Assembly: GCF_036884655.1 (NCBI RefSeq)
Contig: NC_088357.1
Span: 5,261,001 to 5,325,000, forward strand
DNA from: Musa acuminata AAA Group
Lineage: Eukaryota > Streptophyta > Magnoliopsida > Zingiberales > Musaceae
Length of the DNA: 64,000 nucleotides
Direction of reading: 5' to 3'
Shown: one piece after another, positions 50,501 through 62,461 of the stretch
Layout of the letters: each line of letters begins with the position of its first letter
How positions within the stretch are numbered: position 1 is the first letter of the stretch
Position numbers and translations under genes: made by a program
Notes under the pieces: model-generated
What the model was told of the DNA's origin: nothing
Databases searched by the model: none
What the model saw: the letters and a program-made list of their open reading frames with translations, nothing else

Positions 50501-53500
50501 GTATTCAGCTTTTTTAATTTTTTTTATTTTAATTATTAATTTTTGAATTATATTTATTTTCCAACAAATTGAAGATCTTTATGACCATCTTTCATATGTT
50601 GCAATTATACTGCTTTTGTTTGGTTTCTTTCTGAATATATTGGATAGAAATTGAAGATTTTGTTTCCGCAGGATTGTTCGTTCTTATTTGCTACACTATG
50701 GCTATCAAGACACATTGAAGTCATTTGACCTTGCAAGTGAAAATACTTATCCTTCAGAGTCTATGGCACAGGAAAATGGCTTTGATGATCAAGGAGACAT
50801 GTATGCACTTGATCACAGAAATATTTTGCGTCAGGTAGGAAGCTACATTCTAGGAGGATATTTTAGATTATAAATTTATATTCTTACTGGTTGCTGTACT
50901 AAAAATCATTTTTAAGGGTTGTTTAATGTACTCTCATGAAGCATGTATTCTGGCATATTCTCCATTTTATGATTCATGCTTGATTGCAGTGAGATTTATG
51001 CAAAATCACACACTGGTTACTATTACATATCATATTGCAAACATGTTCAAATCTATTTAGGAGAAAGGACAAGACTTGTATGTCAAAACAACATCAGAAT
51101 GGAAACTCCTAGGTCTATATATAGCCAAATCAGGATGCTACCTTTAGGGAACATCTTCAAGTTTATTCACTGTTTCATTCAACATCTTTATCATTTTTGG
51201 GTTCAATACATCACAAGCTTTATAAAATACATAGGTTGGCTTACTATAACATGACATTACAAGGAGACTTTGTTGATCAAGGGAAAGTGGTCATTATGTG
51301 CTTGTTTAGGGGGGCATAATGCTTAGTATGATATATTTCTATGCATAGCCTTGTCTAAAATTCTATTTTGAGGCTAAGTGATATAATGAAATTTGATCTT
51401 TATCTATTACATGTCATCAAAAAATATTTCCAATCTGGAAATTTGATCTTTTAAAGAAATTTCTATTCTGAACTATTTCCTCAGATGTACTGATTACTTT
51501 TGGCATTCATAACCAGGACATGTGAACTAAGTCTATCTTTTTGTAAGTTTATTGCATTACAATACTTCCCAAAAAGACGAGTTGAATCAATTGATTATCT
51601 CCTACTTTCTTTGAGCAGTGAAATATCTATCATTTATTAACCAATTACTTTTCAATAATGAAGCTTATCAAGAATGGTAATATTGATTCTGCATTTCAAA
51701 AGCTTCGGGAATGGTATCCTCAGGTTTTGCAGGTATGTTTTGAACATCTTTAACACCATATGTATTTAGGAGCTGCTTCTTAGTTTTTTTTTTTTCCTGC
51801 TTTTCATTCTTTCTGTTAAATGTTGTACTGTGGATGGCACTGCAAAGGGCAAAAGAAAAATGTCTTTTAAATGATTACATAAGAGAACTATGGGTTATCT
51901 AATACAAACTATGAACTTATATATCTAATTGAAGTCGCTAGATTAAGTTTCTTGGGAATGTTTAACAAAATTCTTACTCCAATCTAGAATGTGTGGATTC
52001 CCTTCTGTTTATAAAAGATTCGGGGAGGAGCTTAGACATTCAGCTAGGTGGGGCAACATTGACATGGTCAATTGATATGCTACTAGTTATATTATCATTG
52101 TCTTTGTAGAACATGGTACAATTTTAGACCCTTCATACCATATGAAAAGGCAGAAGGCAATTTCTACTTGAAGTTCGTATTGCAGATAATTCATGCACTT
52201 GATAGGGCAGAGTAACAAGGAAAATAGAAGATTGAGCATCAAACAGCTTCTAACAAACAAACTCCAATACGTCTAGAGTTGTTTGGTCCATTCCAGTGCT
52301 TTAGTTGGAACAGTAAATATCAGCCCATATGTGCTAGTTTGAACAGGTTTAGGGTTTTAAGAGGAGACTACCAGGATGTTGTCTGGTGCAAGGATTTAGA
52401 TTTTGGTGCGATAATGTTTTCTGTGACCGATCATATCAATATGGTACCCATAAACTAGGTAATGTGCGTACTTGTACTGCTTGGTATCACTAAAACACTA
52501 ATAAAAAAGATACCAATTGGTATATATGATCTATTACTGGTCCTTGGTCGAACTGGTAAATATTGGTCCATACTGATATTGTTACAATATAGATTCGTTT
52601 CTTGATCTGGTGTTTTTAGAAAAATTGAACCACATCTTATTCGTTAGCAGAATGTTTGGGTGGTAATATTAACCATGTTTGTTTAGGCATGTCTAAAAAG
52701 GATCTTAAATGCACCTTTGAGAATGTGACACTCATACATTGAGAAACATGAAGAAAGAGAGGAGTGGCAGGGAGTTCAAAAGAAAAAAATTCAGAAAATG
52801 GAAGAAATGTGTGATAGACATTAGGTTGTATGGTGTAACTTTCGTCAATGCAAATAAATATAAAATATGTGTTTATAACATAGGCTCCTGGAAATAGTTG
52901 GGAACAATTGCTTACCAGATGTAAATGTGTTAATTTCTACTGATGTGCCTATGTAAGTTATGCTGGTTAATATATATCAAGTATTTCTTCAGATCAGCTA
53001 CCTAGAAAAAGAGATGGGAATAATGGGAAAATGAAGAATGATTAATTAGATATGAACAAATAAGCAAAGACTATTTAAACAACATATGATATCAATGACC
53101 CAGGTTTTCTCTGGCCAAATTTCATTTTCTGCATTCATGGAAATTGGAATTCAGCCTGTGTTTGCAGTTCCATGGTGAAGATCATTCTCAATGATGAACA
53201 AAGTGAATTTCAAGTTTAAGGGAAGGTTGTCCTTATTAAAGATAAATTTGTTCATGAAGTTTGTTGTTGAGCAAAGTTTTAAATCTCAATACTAAACATG
53301 TATTGATCTTGGTCAGACCAACACGGGTCCAGTACATACTGGTATGCTGATGCATGGTAGACTGACATATAGGTCGATACCATGCAAAGAGAGAGGAAAA
53401 GAACGGGAGGGTAGGAGAAGAAGGTGTAGGGCAGTATGAGGTCGAGTGGAGGAGGAGATGGACGAGGAGGTAGAGGAAGACGTAGAGAAGTAGAGGAGGA

Positions 53501-56500
53501 GGAGGAGGTGTACTGGAGAAAAGGAAGGAAGCATCGATCTAATTGCAGGGCAGCAGTGACAGTGGGATGGGGGCAATGAGGTGGTGGATTACAGGGGTGA
53601 GGCAACAAGGAGGAGAAGGAAGAAACGAAGGAGGAAGGGAGAGAAAGAGAAAGGGAAAGGTTTTAGGTTATGTGGCAGGAAAGACTCGAGGAAAAGGAAT
53701 GACAGCCATTAAAAATATATAAAATAATGATAGGGATATCAGGCGGTAGGCTTACTGCCAGTGCCCCCAGTTTTAATTATCAAAAGATAGTGGCAAGTCT
53801 GGTTCGGTAGGGTTATTGCGTGGTAGAATCTGGACTGGACTAGGTGAAATCATCTGGTCTGTATCCTGTTTTCTTATCAGATCAGTAAATATTAGTTGGT
53901 ACTGACTGATCCAATTGGTTTTTTAATTCTTGTTATTGACACATCATCAAGTTACAAAATACTCAGGTACCATAAGAAGAAAAACAGCATTATTGAGAGG
54001 AACTTGGTGATCAGTACAATATGTTTTTTAATGGAAACAATGATACGTACCTTTCTGCAGCATGATTAACATATGTGTGGAACAACATTGTGCACTTAAC
54101 TTTATGTGATACCCCCATAAACCATTGTTTATATTACCAGGCTACCAGCAGTTGCAAAGAAATTGAACTTGTGGTAGATCCTCTGGATAAAAAAGTAGGC
54201 GAGGAAGCATACAGCCAGACTTATTAGAAATAATTGATCTTGTTGACCAAACGACACTCTTATGATGCTTGATAACAGAATTTATTAGCAAATTTTGTTC
54301 GGCTGAGTTAATTTTTGGCTAATTTTTAAAGTCAATTCAACTTATGCATTAAAGATATTATAAACCATTGCTGGGTTAAACCTTACGATCGAACCAGCGT
54401 TTGAGGTCTGGTTCGGTCTTTGGTGCTTTAGTTGGTTCAATCGAACCAACTAAAGCACTGATATCAGTGTGACTTCTCTAACCCTAACCCTGCTCGCCGT
54501 TCACGCTACTGCCGCCATTGCTCGCTGTCGTTGCTGTTGTCGCCACTCCCGCTTCCGCTGTCGCTGCTATCGTTGCCACTGTCTCCGCTCGCCGCTTCTG
54601 CTGCTACCATTGCCATTGTCTCCGCTCGTCGCTTTCGCTCCCGCTCCCGCTGCTTGCTGCTGCCGGTGCCGCTGTCGTCGCTTGCCACTCCCGTTGCCAC
54701 TGCTACTACTACTGCTCGCTGCTGTAGCTGCCACTGTCGTTGCTCGTAGTTGCCGCTCCCGCTCTTCTCAATCAACACCCTTGGTCTTCCGACTCTTCTC
54801 TTTCGATAGTATACTGTTAACAGTATACTTTATACTGTTAACTATATACTAGTAATAGTATTTGTATTTATTAGATTAATTTAATAGCATATTTTTTTAA
54901 AAAAATTTAAATAATTATATTTATTAATTATGTTTTATATTTTTATATTTTAGCGCCTCACTTCGCTCGGGCGAGCGCCTAGCACCTCGGGCGTTTTTGG
55001 ATCTTGGCGCCTTTTGACACCTAGTGCTTTTTAAATCACTGCTGTGCTTGACTTAGCCAGTAATACCATTGAGGTCTGCCAATACCATGACATCGGACTG
55101 GGGTTAGAAGTTTTTGACAAAATTATAACTTTAATATTCATGCTGCTAGACTAGCTTCTTGCACACTTGATCTGGTTTTAGGTTAATAAGATGGATTGTA
55201 TTGCTTTTAGATGGGTAGATTTTTCTTAATCATTGGACATCTGAATTATTGGATTATCATGTTTTAGTTCAATTGAATTATGATGTAATTTTCTGCTCAT
55301 TATGTTATTGTATATATCTAACTATAAGTTATCCTCATATTTCTTTTTTAGTGTGGCCCTGATGAACTTATTCTCTTGATTTATAGATACTAAATTATTG
55401 ATCTTTTTATTGGTTTGGCACACTTGACCTGAACCAGTAGTTGAAACAACAATAGGTATGCTATGGCATCGGTACCCCACTGGTTTGAAGGCCCTATGAC
55501 AATTTTATTATGCGACAGTGAAATCCTTGTAAAGGATATGATGAATTCTGGTTGTTTGGAAAAAAATCGAGCCATATTCTCAGCTTTGCAAACTTTATGT
55601 TCATTTTTTTGTAATATTTGGGATGCATGATTGTTCACAAATTTTATCGATTTGGCTTTTATTGTCATTTAGTATAAACTTTAGAACCTGAAACCTTAGT
55701 TTGAGCCTTGCAACTAAAATGACCACCAACTTGCTTTTTGCAGGATGACAAATCGTTGGTCTGTTTTCTACTTCATTCTCAAAGGTTTATTGAATACATT
55801 AGGGTAAGGTTTGAGATATCTTACAGTATAGTGTTGTCTGCTTCCTGTTTTATTTATTGTAGAATAATTTGTCAAGTTATGAGTATGTGCGGAATTTTCT
55901 TTTTCTATTCAGAATTCTTTGAGATATCTCACAGTATAGTTTTGTCTACTTCCTGTTTTTTTATTAAAGAATAGTTTGTCAAGTTATGAGCATGTGCAGA
56001 ATTTTCTTTTTCTATTCAGCATTCAACTACTGATATATTCTAACAACATATTTAAGCTATCCCGTAATTGATATCTGATACATCTCATTGAGGATGTAAT
56101 TGTACAATTTATCCAACGATTTTTGGCTTAAAGATGAAATTTCTTTGCTTGGTACGAACACAAAATTAACCAATAGATTCCCGTACCAATGTTTTCACAT
56201 GCTCTGGTTAGGCTGCCTAGGCCATTATGCTATACTCACCACCTATGCGTGTGACTTTTTCGAGTTTCAGGTTAAGCAATGATCTGAATACTTAGATAAA
56301 TCCTAGGAAACTAACATGTATGCCTAGATGGGACATAGGAAGCTACCCAGGCCCCTAAGGTCTGCTCTTTTTCTTAAGTGGTTCTTTATCACAAATAATT
56401 TTTATAGATAGTAATAGGATTTAACTAAAATTTAATTTTATGAAGTCAATGTTTTCCATTTTCAGTTTTCTAATGAGCGCAATTATTCTTTTCTAACAAG

Positions 56501-58934
56501 ATACAAGGAAATACTTTTTTTTTATGCATTTATACATTGAAAATATAAAAATGAATACATTGACTGGATAAACTTCTTTATTATGTTTTTTTTTTGCCAC
56601 GACACATGCCATTCTATCTTAAATGTTAATACTTCTTGGCAAGGTTCGTACCGTACCGGTATTTCGATCTGGGCTCAGTACCGGTACGGTATACCGAGCG
56701 GTACACCCAGGTGTATCGAGTACTGTAGCAGTGCTACAGTGTTACAATGTACTCGGACCGGTAACAGTCGGTCCGCGTACCGACAACCTGTCGGACCGGT
56801 ATGTACCGCCCATACCGGGCAGTACGGCTCGGTACGGCAGACCCTGCTTCTTGGTATCTTAAGTGTTTATACTTCTTGTTTTGTTCTTACTACTTTTGTT
56901 TATGATGTCTTATAAGGAGAGTCTTCCATCAAAACAACTTTAAAGCGACTTTTATGTGAAAATTTAACCAAGAAATGTTGCATGCAAAGAACCCTTAGAT
57001 TGATCTCTATTGAAAGGTTAATGGAGGGTGACTGCTTATGATATTATATACTTTCTTGGAACTTAATTTTTATGTATCTATATAAATTTACACCTAATGT
57101 CCACCTATGTTCCTAGACCTTTTGCATGAGGCCTACAAGTGGTCGCTGCCTGTTGCTGAGGCATTTCAACTATTTTTGGCCATACTGCTGAAATCTTTAT
57201 AACATCATCATTCCAGTTTCACAATAGAACTACCACAATAATTGAGATCACTTTCTTAACATACCAGTTTGGGGCATCTGGCCTCCGTTCATCAAGACAA
57301 TCATGCAAAATGTTTCATCTTAATATAGGCTGCTTTTATTAGTTGGTCAGTGGGAGTTCCTCTTTCCATTTTCATAGGCCATGGTCACTAAAAGCTTATC
57401 AACTTGGGGACTTATCGACCTAAATATGTTGAAGTCTGTTCTTACAAGTGCAAATGCCGTATGAATCGGACATTCATTACATGAGATGAAAAATGAAATT
57501 CATGCCATTAGAACTTGTTGGTAATTTAGATAGGATTTTGTTCATTGACTGATAATTAGTTCCTTGGACTATTGTGGTATTCTGGGTTCACATTATGAAA
57601 TTTCCCTAGATACAATTTGATCAATTTGGTAATTGCTGTTACCACGTTAATTGACAACCCCACCTTAAAAATGATTTCCCTTGTTTGCTTTCCCATCCTT
57701 TAAATTTGTGTGAAAATTGTGACGGGTGGTTGTAGACACTAGTTTCACTGTTCTTCGTCACAAAGAATATTTGCATTGATGCTCTTCATTGGCTAGATCC
57801 ACTGGCGGTAGTCAGCTTTTCTGTTTTGTCTGTTATGAAATTGTTCTCGTACATTGTATAATATCTGCACTTAAATGCCAGGAAGTTGGGTATCACATTT
57901 TTGTTTGAGAATATTTTGCTATAAGCTTTTAAAGTTAATTTACCCACAAATTTGGCTTGTTATGGTACCTGCTATGGTATTGGTACTTTATTGACACTGT
58001 TGCTTTGTCATGCCTATATTGTTGGATGTCGTAGGTTGGACAGCTGGCAGAGGCAGTATCTTATGCTCAAAGTGAGCTGCAAAAGTTTTTCTCAGTAAAG
58101 TCTTATGTTGACCTCCTTCAGGTATTACTTGTAGTCAGTTTCGATTAATAAATGCCATGGTCTGTTCCGTCATGGCCAGGTTTATCTTCAGTTCATTCCA
58201 TCAATTGACCTCTATGCATGTTTCTTCATGGCATAATTTATATCATAGTTGAAGTTTCTTCATGGTTTCATTTATACAAACATTAGAAGTTATTGAAATT
58301 GAACTTACTGGATTAATCGTTGTCACTAAAATTGAACATTGTCCTGTTTGCCTTTTCATCTGTCCATCACTGAAGTATTTCACTGTCACTAAAATCCAAT
58401 AATGAAATTATTGGATTAATCATTGTCACTAAAGTATTTCATTGTTGCTGTCGCAACAGTGAAATAAGAACCAAGTCTCCTATAGCATTTGTTCCTAATT
58501 AAATCGGGAAAAAAAAATATTTGTCCATGATGCTTCTCTTTCAGATCCTGCTGCATCTAAAATTCGGCAATAGTATTTTTAAAAGTTTACATCGATCGTG
58601 TCAAATTCTTAATATTTGACATCCCCTCTTGTGTCCTTTTATGATATAGGACGTTTCTGGGCTGCTGGCCTATAAAGTGCCAGTGGAATCAAGTGTGGGT
58701 TATCTACTGGACGGACCACAGCGGGAATTTGTTGCTGATGCAGTAAATGCAGTTGTTCTATCCACAAACCCCAATTTGAAGGACCCAGATCGGTGTCTGT
58801 ACTCGTGCCTGGAGAAGTTACTGAGGCAACTCACGCTGTGCAGCTTAGAAAGAAGGGCATCGAGCGAGGACCAAGGGGAGGCATTTTGTCTCCATAGAGA
58901 ACTACAAAGTGGTGGAAGGGCAAAGTGCAGCTAG
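44538..58934 (+). CDS. RANBPM: RanBPM-like SPRY-LisH-CTLH protein (GID/CTLH complex)
   Basis: Ten exons keep phase: 44538-44899, 46277-46423, 46966-47052, 48051-48096, 49314-49390, 50672-50834, 51664-51732, 55744-55803, 58035-58121 and 58650-58934. They encode 460 residues, near the known length of Arabidopsis RanBPM. The SPRY domain covers roughly residues 60-215 (YFEMTVKNAGQKGQVAIGF, GYHGDDGYLYRGQGKG, VTVNFGKKPF). LisH follows (IVRSYLLHYGYQDTLKSF), then CTLH (ILRQLIKNGNIDSAFQKLRE) and a CRA-type helical end (RFIEYIRVGQLAEAVSYAQ). RanBPM is the scaffold of the CTLH/GID E3 ubiquitin ligase. The start was set at the first of two adjacent ATGs (MMINQ), because the frame upstream lacks another. 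Introns reach 4 kb and host several transposon remnants. Confidence 0.92.
46623..46800. mobile_element. hAT-like MITE in RanBPM intron 1-2 region
   Basis: A 178-base element begins CATGGTTCACC and ends GGTGAACCTTG, so its termini are inverted repeats. The flanks are TTTATTAT (46615-46622) and CTTATTAT (46801-46808), a target duplication matching at seven of eight positions. The interior is rich in TACCGACAT/GTACCG words shared with the element at 56640. It lies in the intron following RanBPM exon 2. Confidence 0.75.
52430..52600. repeat. diverged copy of the TACC/GGTA dispersed repeat
   Basis: GGTCGAACTGGTAAATATTGGTCCATACT near 52542 matches GGTCAGACCAGTAAATATAGGTCCATACC near 32962 in the same orientation. 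Surrounding words such as ATGGTACC and TTGGTAT fit the same family. Boundaries unclear. Confidence 0.5.
53260..53930. repeat. diverged copy of the TACC/GGTA dispersed repeat with purine-rich core
   Basis: The edges hold GGTCAGACCAACACGGGTCC with CATACTGGTAT on the left, and TCTGTATCC with TCAGTAAATATTAGTTGGTAC on the right. The core at about 53395-53700 is GGA/GAA purine-rich. Words are shared with 52430-52600 and 32930-33000. It lies in a RanBPM intron. Confidence 0.5.
54423..54458. repeat. perfect 16-bp hairpin with 4-base loop
   Basis: GTGCTTTAGTTGGTTC (54423-54438), loop AATC, then the exact complement GAACCAACTAAAGCAC (54443-54458). It is intronic in RanBPM, just upstream of a triplet-rich block. 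Confidence 0.9.
54480..54780. repeat. GCT/GCC triplet-rich low-complexity block
   Basis: About 300 bases of imperfect CTG, CCG and CGT triplets in an otherwise AT-rich intron. It yields long but meaningless ORFs of A, R, C, L and S on both strands. Confidence 0.85.
54960..55042. mobile_element. possible hAT-type terminal fragment
   Basis: The segment 54960-55042 has GGCGAGCGCCTAGCACCTCGG and ends TAGTGCTTTTTAAATCACTG. This is the kind of GCGCC-rich end that closes many plant hAT-type MITEs (terminal CAGTG on the complement). No matching left end with a target duplication was found, so it may be truncated. Confidence 0.35.
55811..56019. repeat. tandem duplication, period 108 bases, two copies
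   Basis: Copy 1 starts TTGAGATATCTTACAGTATAG at 55811 and copy 2 starts TTGAGATATCTCACAGTATAG at 55919. Both end ATTTTCTTTTTCTATTCAG (55912 and 56019). The copies are highly similar along their length. They start eight bases after the end of RanBPM exon 8, inside its intron. Confidence 0.9.
56640..56846. mobile_element. hAT-like MITE with exact 8-bp target duplication
   Basis: The 207-base element starts CAAGGTTCGTACCGTACCGG and ends CGGTACGGCAGACCCTG, whose complement begins CAGGGTCTGCCGTACCG. It is flanked on both sides by CTTCTTGG (56632-56639 and 56847-56854). Inverted ends, CA(A/G)GG termini and an 8-base duplication are the hAT superfamily pattern. The centre folds too: CTGTAGCA and TGCTACAG face each other near 56731, inside GAGTAC and GTACTC. 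Confidence 0.85.
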
Positions 58935-60184
58935 TCTTTGGTATTATTAATTGCCCTCTCACTGGTATGATTCTGTGTCCCACCCAGCTAGTCTTTTTTA
59001 TTATTATTTATTATGTTTTCTTTTTTGTTCTTGTTTTCTGGGGAGATAATTACTGGTGGAGCATGCACGATATTCTTGTCTGGCTGTCTTACATCTATCT
59101 ACAGTTGTTTCCGATTCTGTTGTACAGAAGTTCTACATCATCAACTTGTATGTTGTTAGATAAAAAGTCTGTGGTTTAGACCCGTTAATGGAAACTTGTG
59201 TGCCCGATTTGGTGGTAAATGTGTCAAGTTGGTCTGTTGTGATAATTAGTCAGCTTAAAGTATGATCATGCATGCATGTGGTGGTGTATCTTGCAACTTG
59301 CAGCTTGCTTATTACTTGATTATAATTAATTATATAAAGGTTCTTAAATCAAAACTATTGGAAGAGTGATGATTGCCGATTCGATTCGATTCGTGTCTCC
59401 GATTAGGATGAAATCGTCTTTGTTTGGATTTCGTCGAAGCGATCAATAAAAATAAAATAAAATTTAATCTCGTTGGTGTAAAATTGCATAATTTAGCGGT
59501 TCCACGTTTCCAATTCCGCGCGTGTCGATTTTATTCTATTTGGTGAGGTCGGTCGTCTCTCTCTCTCTCTCTCTTGGGTGTGGGTCCCACCACTTAGGCG
59601 GGACCACCCAACGTCTCGTGTTAAGCCGTACGGTCGTGTAGATCTTCTATCTACGACGGCAAACTCATTATCCCATCTTCTCCTCGTGATCTTGGAAGAA
59701 TCACGTCGCCGATCAAAATCGGAGTGTTTTTTCTTTCGGGATTTTTAATTATTTTTATAATCACCTCTGAGAGTTTCCAGAGAAAGATCTCTGGTGCCCG
59801 AACGCATCCGCTAATTACCTTAAATCGAATTCGAGTAATGCATCCTGTAATCGAGTTCACTGTTATCCATCATCTGCATGGCTTGGTTCAAAGAATCAAT
59901 GCCAAGAAATGACACCAAGCTTGGACAACACAGAGCTATGGAAGTGTGTCAAAACACAAAACACCATGTAGCATCAAGCAAATTGCAATTTTGACAGAAT
60001 CAATGGTTTCATATGAATCCACGACGGTGGTGGTTCCCATCTATGTTTATGACGTCGGTAAAATCGATCAAATCCCTCATGGGCCGGCAATAAAACAAGG
60101 ACGGAAACAACTGTTCTCTCATTCTTATTTTTGGAAAATAAAAATAAAAACTTTGGAATACAAAATTTATGGATAGATACTTTG
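58935..60184. other. intergenic region between converging RanBPM and pyruvate kinase genes
   Basis: Holds the RanBPM 3'UTR at the left. A (CT)n run lies at 59556-59574. The block 59370-59900 is more GC-rich, but I recognise no gene there. Short ORFs on both strands overlap at 59651-59912 without meaning I can see. Confidence 0.45.
59556..59574. repeat. (CT)n microsatellite
   Basis: About nine CT units. Confidence 0.9.
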
Positions 60185-62461
60185 TTAAGAATCTTCGAAC
60201 TCGATAATCTTAACGACTGAGGAGTCGCCAATCTTCTCAAAGATGACTGCACGATCATAAGGCTTCAGGATTCCCACAGATCTACCGTAGCCCAGAGCAA
60301 GCTTCAACCCTGACTCTTCCTTTGACATGCTCGCGTCGCCCTGCATCAGAAAGCGGTATTACTTACTGCTAAGGTGAATCACTCATGAGCATGAGAACAC
60401 ACATTTCCGACGTAATAATAGAAATCCTCGTGTGAGCAAGATTAAATTTCATAGTTTACTATGGATAACTGTAATAAAATGTGCCTGATTATTTTGCAGA
60501 CACTAGATTGCTTACCTTACTAGAAGGGGCCAAAATAGGATAAACACCTCTTACTGCTAGACACTGCCTGGCCTGAACAAGAAACAATGGCACATTAAAG
60601 ATATTTCAAAACAATTATCAAGTTCCCCAAATCATATAGATTCTGGAAGAATATGCACATTCTAGGAAGAGAATTAAGTACCTGTGTTATGCCGAAAGAA
60701 CTCAATTCCACTGAACCCATTCCCTCCTGTGGGAAGACAACAGCCAAAACAGGCATTGGAGGTCTATACTTTGCTATTAACCTGTCAGTTCGGGATATCA
60801 ACATCGGTTTGTCATTTGAAACAGCGTAAGACTGCTGCCATGATGTGGCATTGAAATCTTACACTTGTGAATCCTGAAAGAAAAGATTAAAGTACCTTGA
60901 AGCTCTTCCGGACGAAGTAAACACAACAATTACAGCAGCTTTGACTTTGATTGCAGCACGAACCTTGATGGCATCAAAACAGATCAATAAGAAACCAATG
61001 GATGAGAAATTTACAACTGTATGATAACAGACAGCTAAAGGTTGTCTCACAGCTGATGATGCGACAGATTCTTCATGAGACATTGGTTCACCAACATATT
61101 GTACGATTCTTTTAAATTGATGAGAATGGTTATATACACTTTCAGCCTGCAAAGAGAGTGGAGCAGATTTTACCATAGCAGTTCTTAGAAACAAACTGCA
61201 AATCATGGTTAGAGCAATGAAATCAGTCTCCATAACGTACTTCTGCACAGATTTGGCCAACTGTCCTGATTGTTTCAACAGGATAGAGGCCTCGAAGAGT
61301 CTCAGCACCTAACGATATACCATCAGTCCCTGTACTTTGAAGGGTTGACATATTGTCAAAGTCAAATATTGTCAAAGTCAACAATAGAACAGAAGTATTG
61401 ATATTGTGAACCAAAATAACAGACCATCCAGAACAGCATTTGCTACATCAGTTGCCTCTGCACGAGTTGGACGCAAATTGTCAACCATACTGTCCACTAC
61501 TCTAGTAATTATAGCTGGTTTTCCAGCCATATTGCATTTTTGAATTGCAGTTTTCTGAAACACAAATACCTGGACATTGCAGTTTGTAAACTTAGTGCAT
61601 CTCCGAAAGGAAAACATCAGAAAATGGATTGCAGTTATTGCTGCAGATCTGACATGACATGATATACATATTGTATTTTGCAACTCAAAACAAGAAGAGT
61701 GAACATCTTGAGGACAATTTCATACTACAATTTGTTAAAGCCAGTTCCAAAACTTGCATCAGACCATAGTTCTTGTAATATTAGTCCCTGATATAGATGG
61801 AGAGACAAGGGTGTATAGAAGGGAAAAAAAAAAGATAAGAGTTGATTCTTAGCCTCTTAAGGATATAAGGATGTCCTTACAAAACATTCAATGGAGATAC
61901 CATAAGAGTTCAAACTAATCCTAAGTCTTGAACAGAACTGACCAATCTTATTAGTACTCGTATTGTCTTTAGTTGATCCCATCCTCAATTCTGAACTTGC
62001 AGAATATGCAAGAGACTAAAGAAGATATGTCAAACTCCTTGCCAATTGACAATTGTAAAAAACAACATTATGCATAGTACCTTTTTTATTGAATATTAAT
62101 GATTAACATGCTTCACTAGTCATAATCATATTCGAATCACAACATGAAACAAAAAATTGATATATCAGAATAATTAGTTGTAGGAAACAATATTACCTTT
62201 TCCGGGGGAAGGTCTATCCCTAAGTTTCCTCTAGAAAGAATGATACCATCTGCTTCCTGGAGAATTTCATCAAAGTGATCCAAACCCTAGAATCACATAA
62301 AAACCATATGCAGGACAGATTTTAGAGATGTGAGAGAGAGAGAGAGAGAGAGATGCAAAGGTGAATATTTAAAAGTGAATATAGTGCTCTACCTCAAAAT
62401 TTTCAATTTTGGCATATATCTGAGTGGTGAGAAGATTATGTGACTTCAGAAATTCTCTAAG
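60185..62461 (-). CDS. pyruvate kinase, cytosolic type, C-terminal part (5' end outside window)
   Basis: Nine minus-strand exons keep phase: 62461-62393, 62286-62197, 61569-61425, 61329-61241, 61146-61051, 60963-60896, 60781-60682, 60572-60516 and 60340-60185. They give 289 residues to a TAA stop. Pyruvate kinase makes pyruvate and ATP from phosphoenolpyruvate and ADP, the last step of glycolysis. Visible blocks are QIYAKIEN (with the conserved KIEN), [108 protein letters not shown] and the C-terminal VVKIIEFED. The ATP-grasping N-terminal half and B domain are missing because the gene continues past the right edge. No exon was found between 62462 and 64000, implying an intron over 1.5 kb. 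Confidence 0.92.
62332..62352. repeat. (GA)n microsatellite
   Basis: About ten GA units in the 106-base intron between the first two visible pyruvate kinase exons. Confidence 0.9.

Noticed and set aside
53279..53608. Proline/serine/leucine-rich minus-strand ORFs
   Set aside because: Complement of the purine-rich core of a dispersed repeat.
54469..54852. 127-residue and related ORFs rich in A, R, C and L
   Set aside because: They come from the triplet-rich low-complexity block and appear on both strands.
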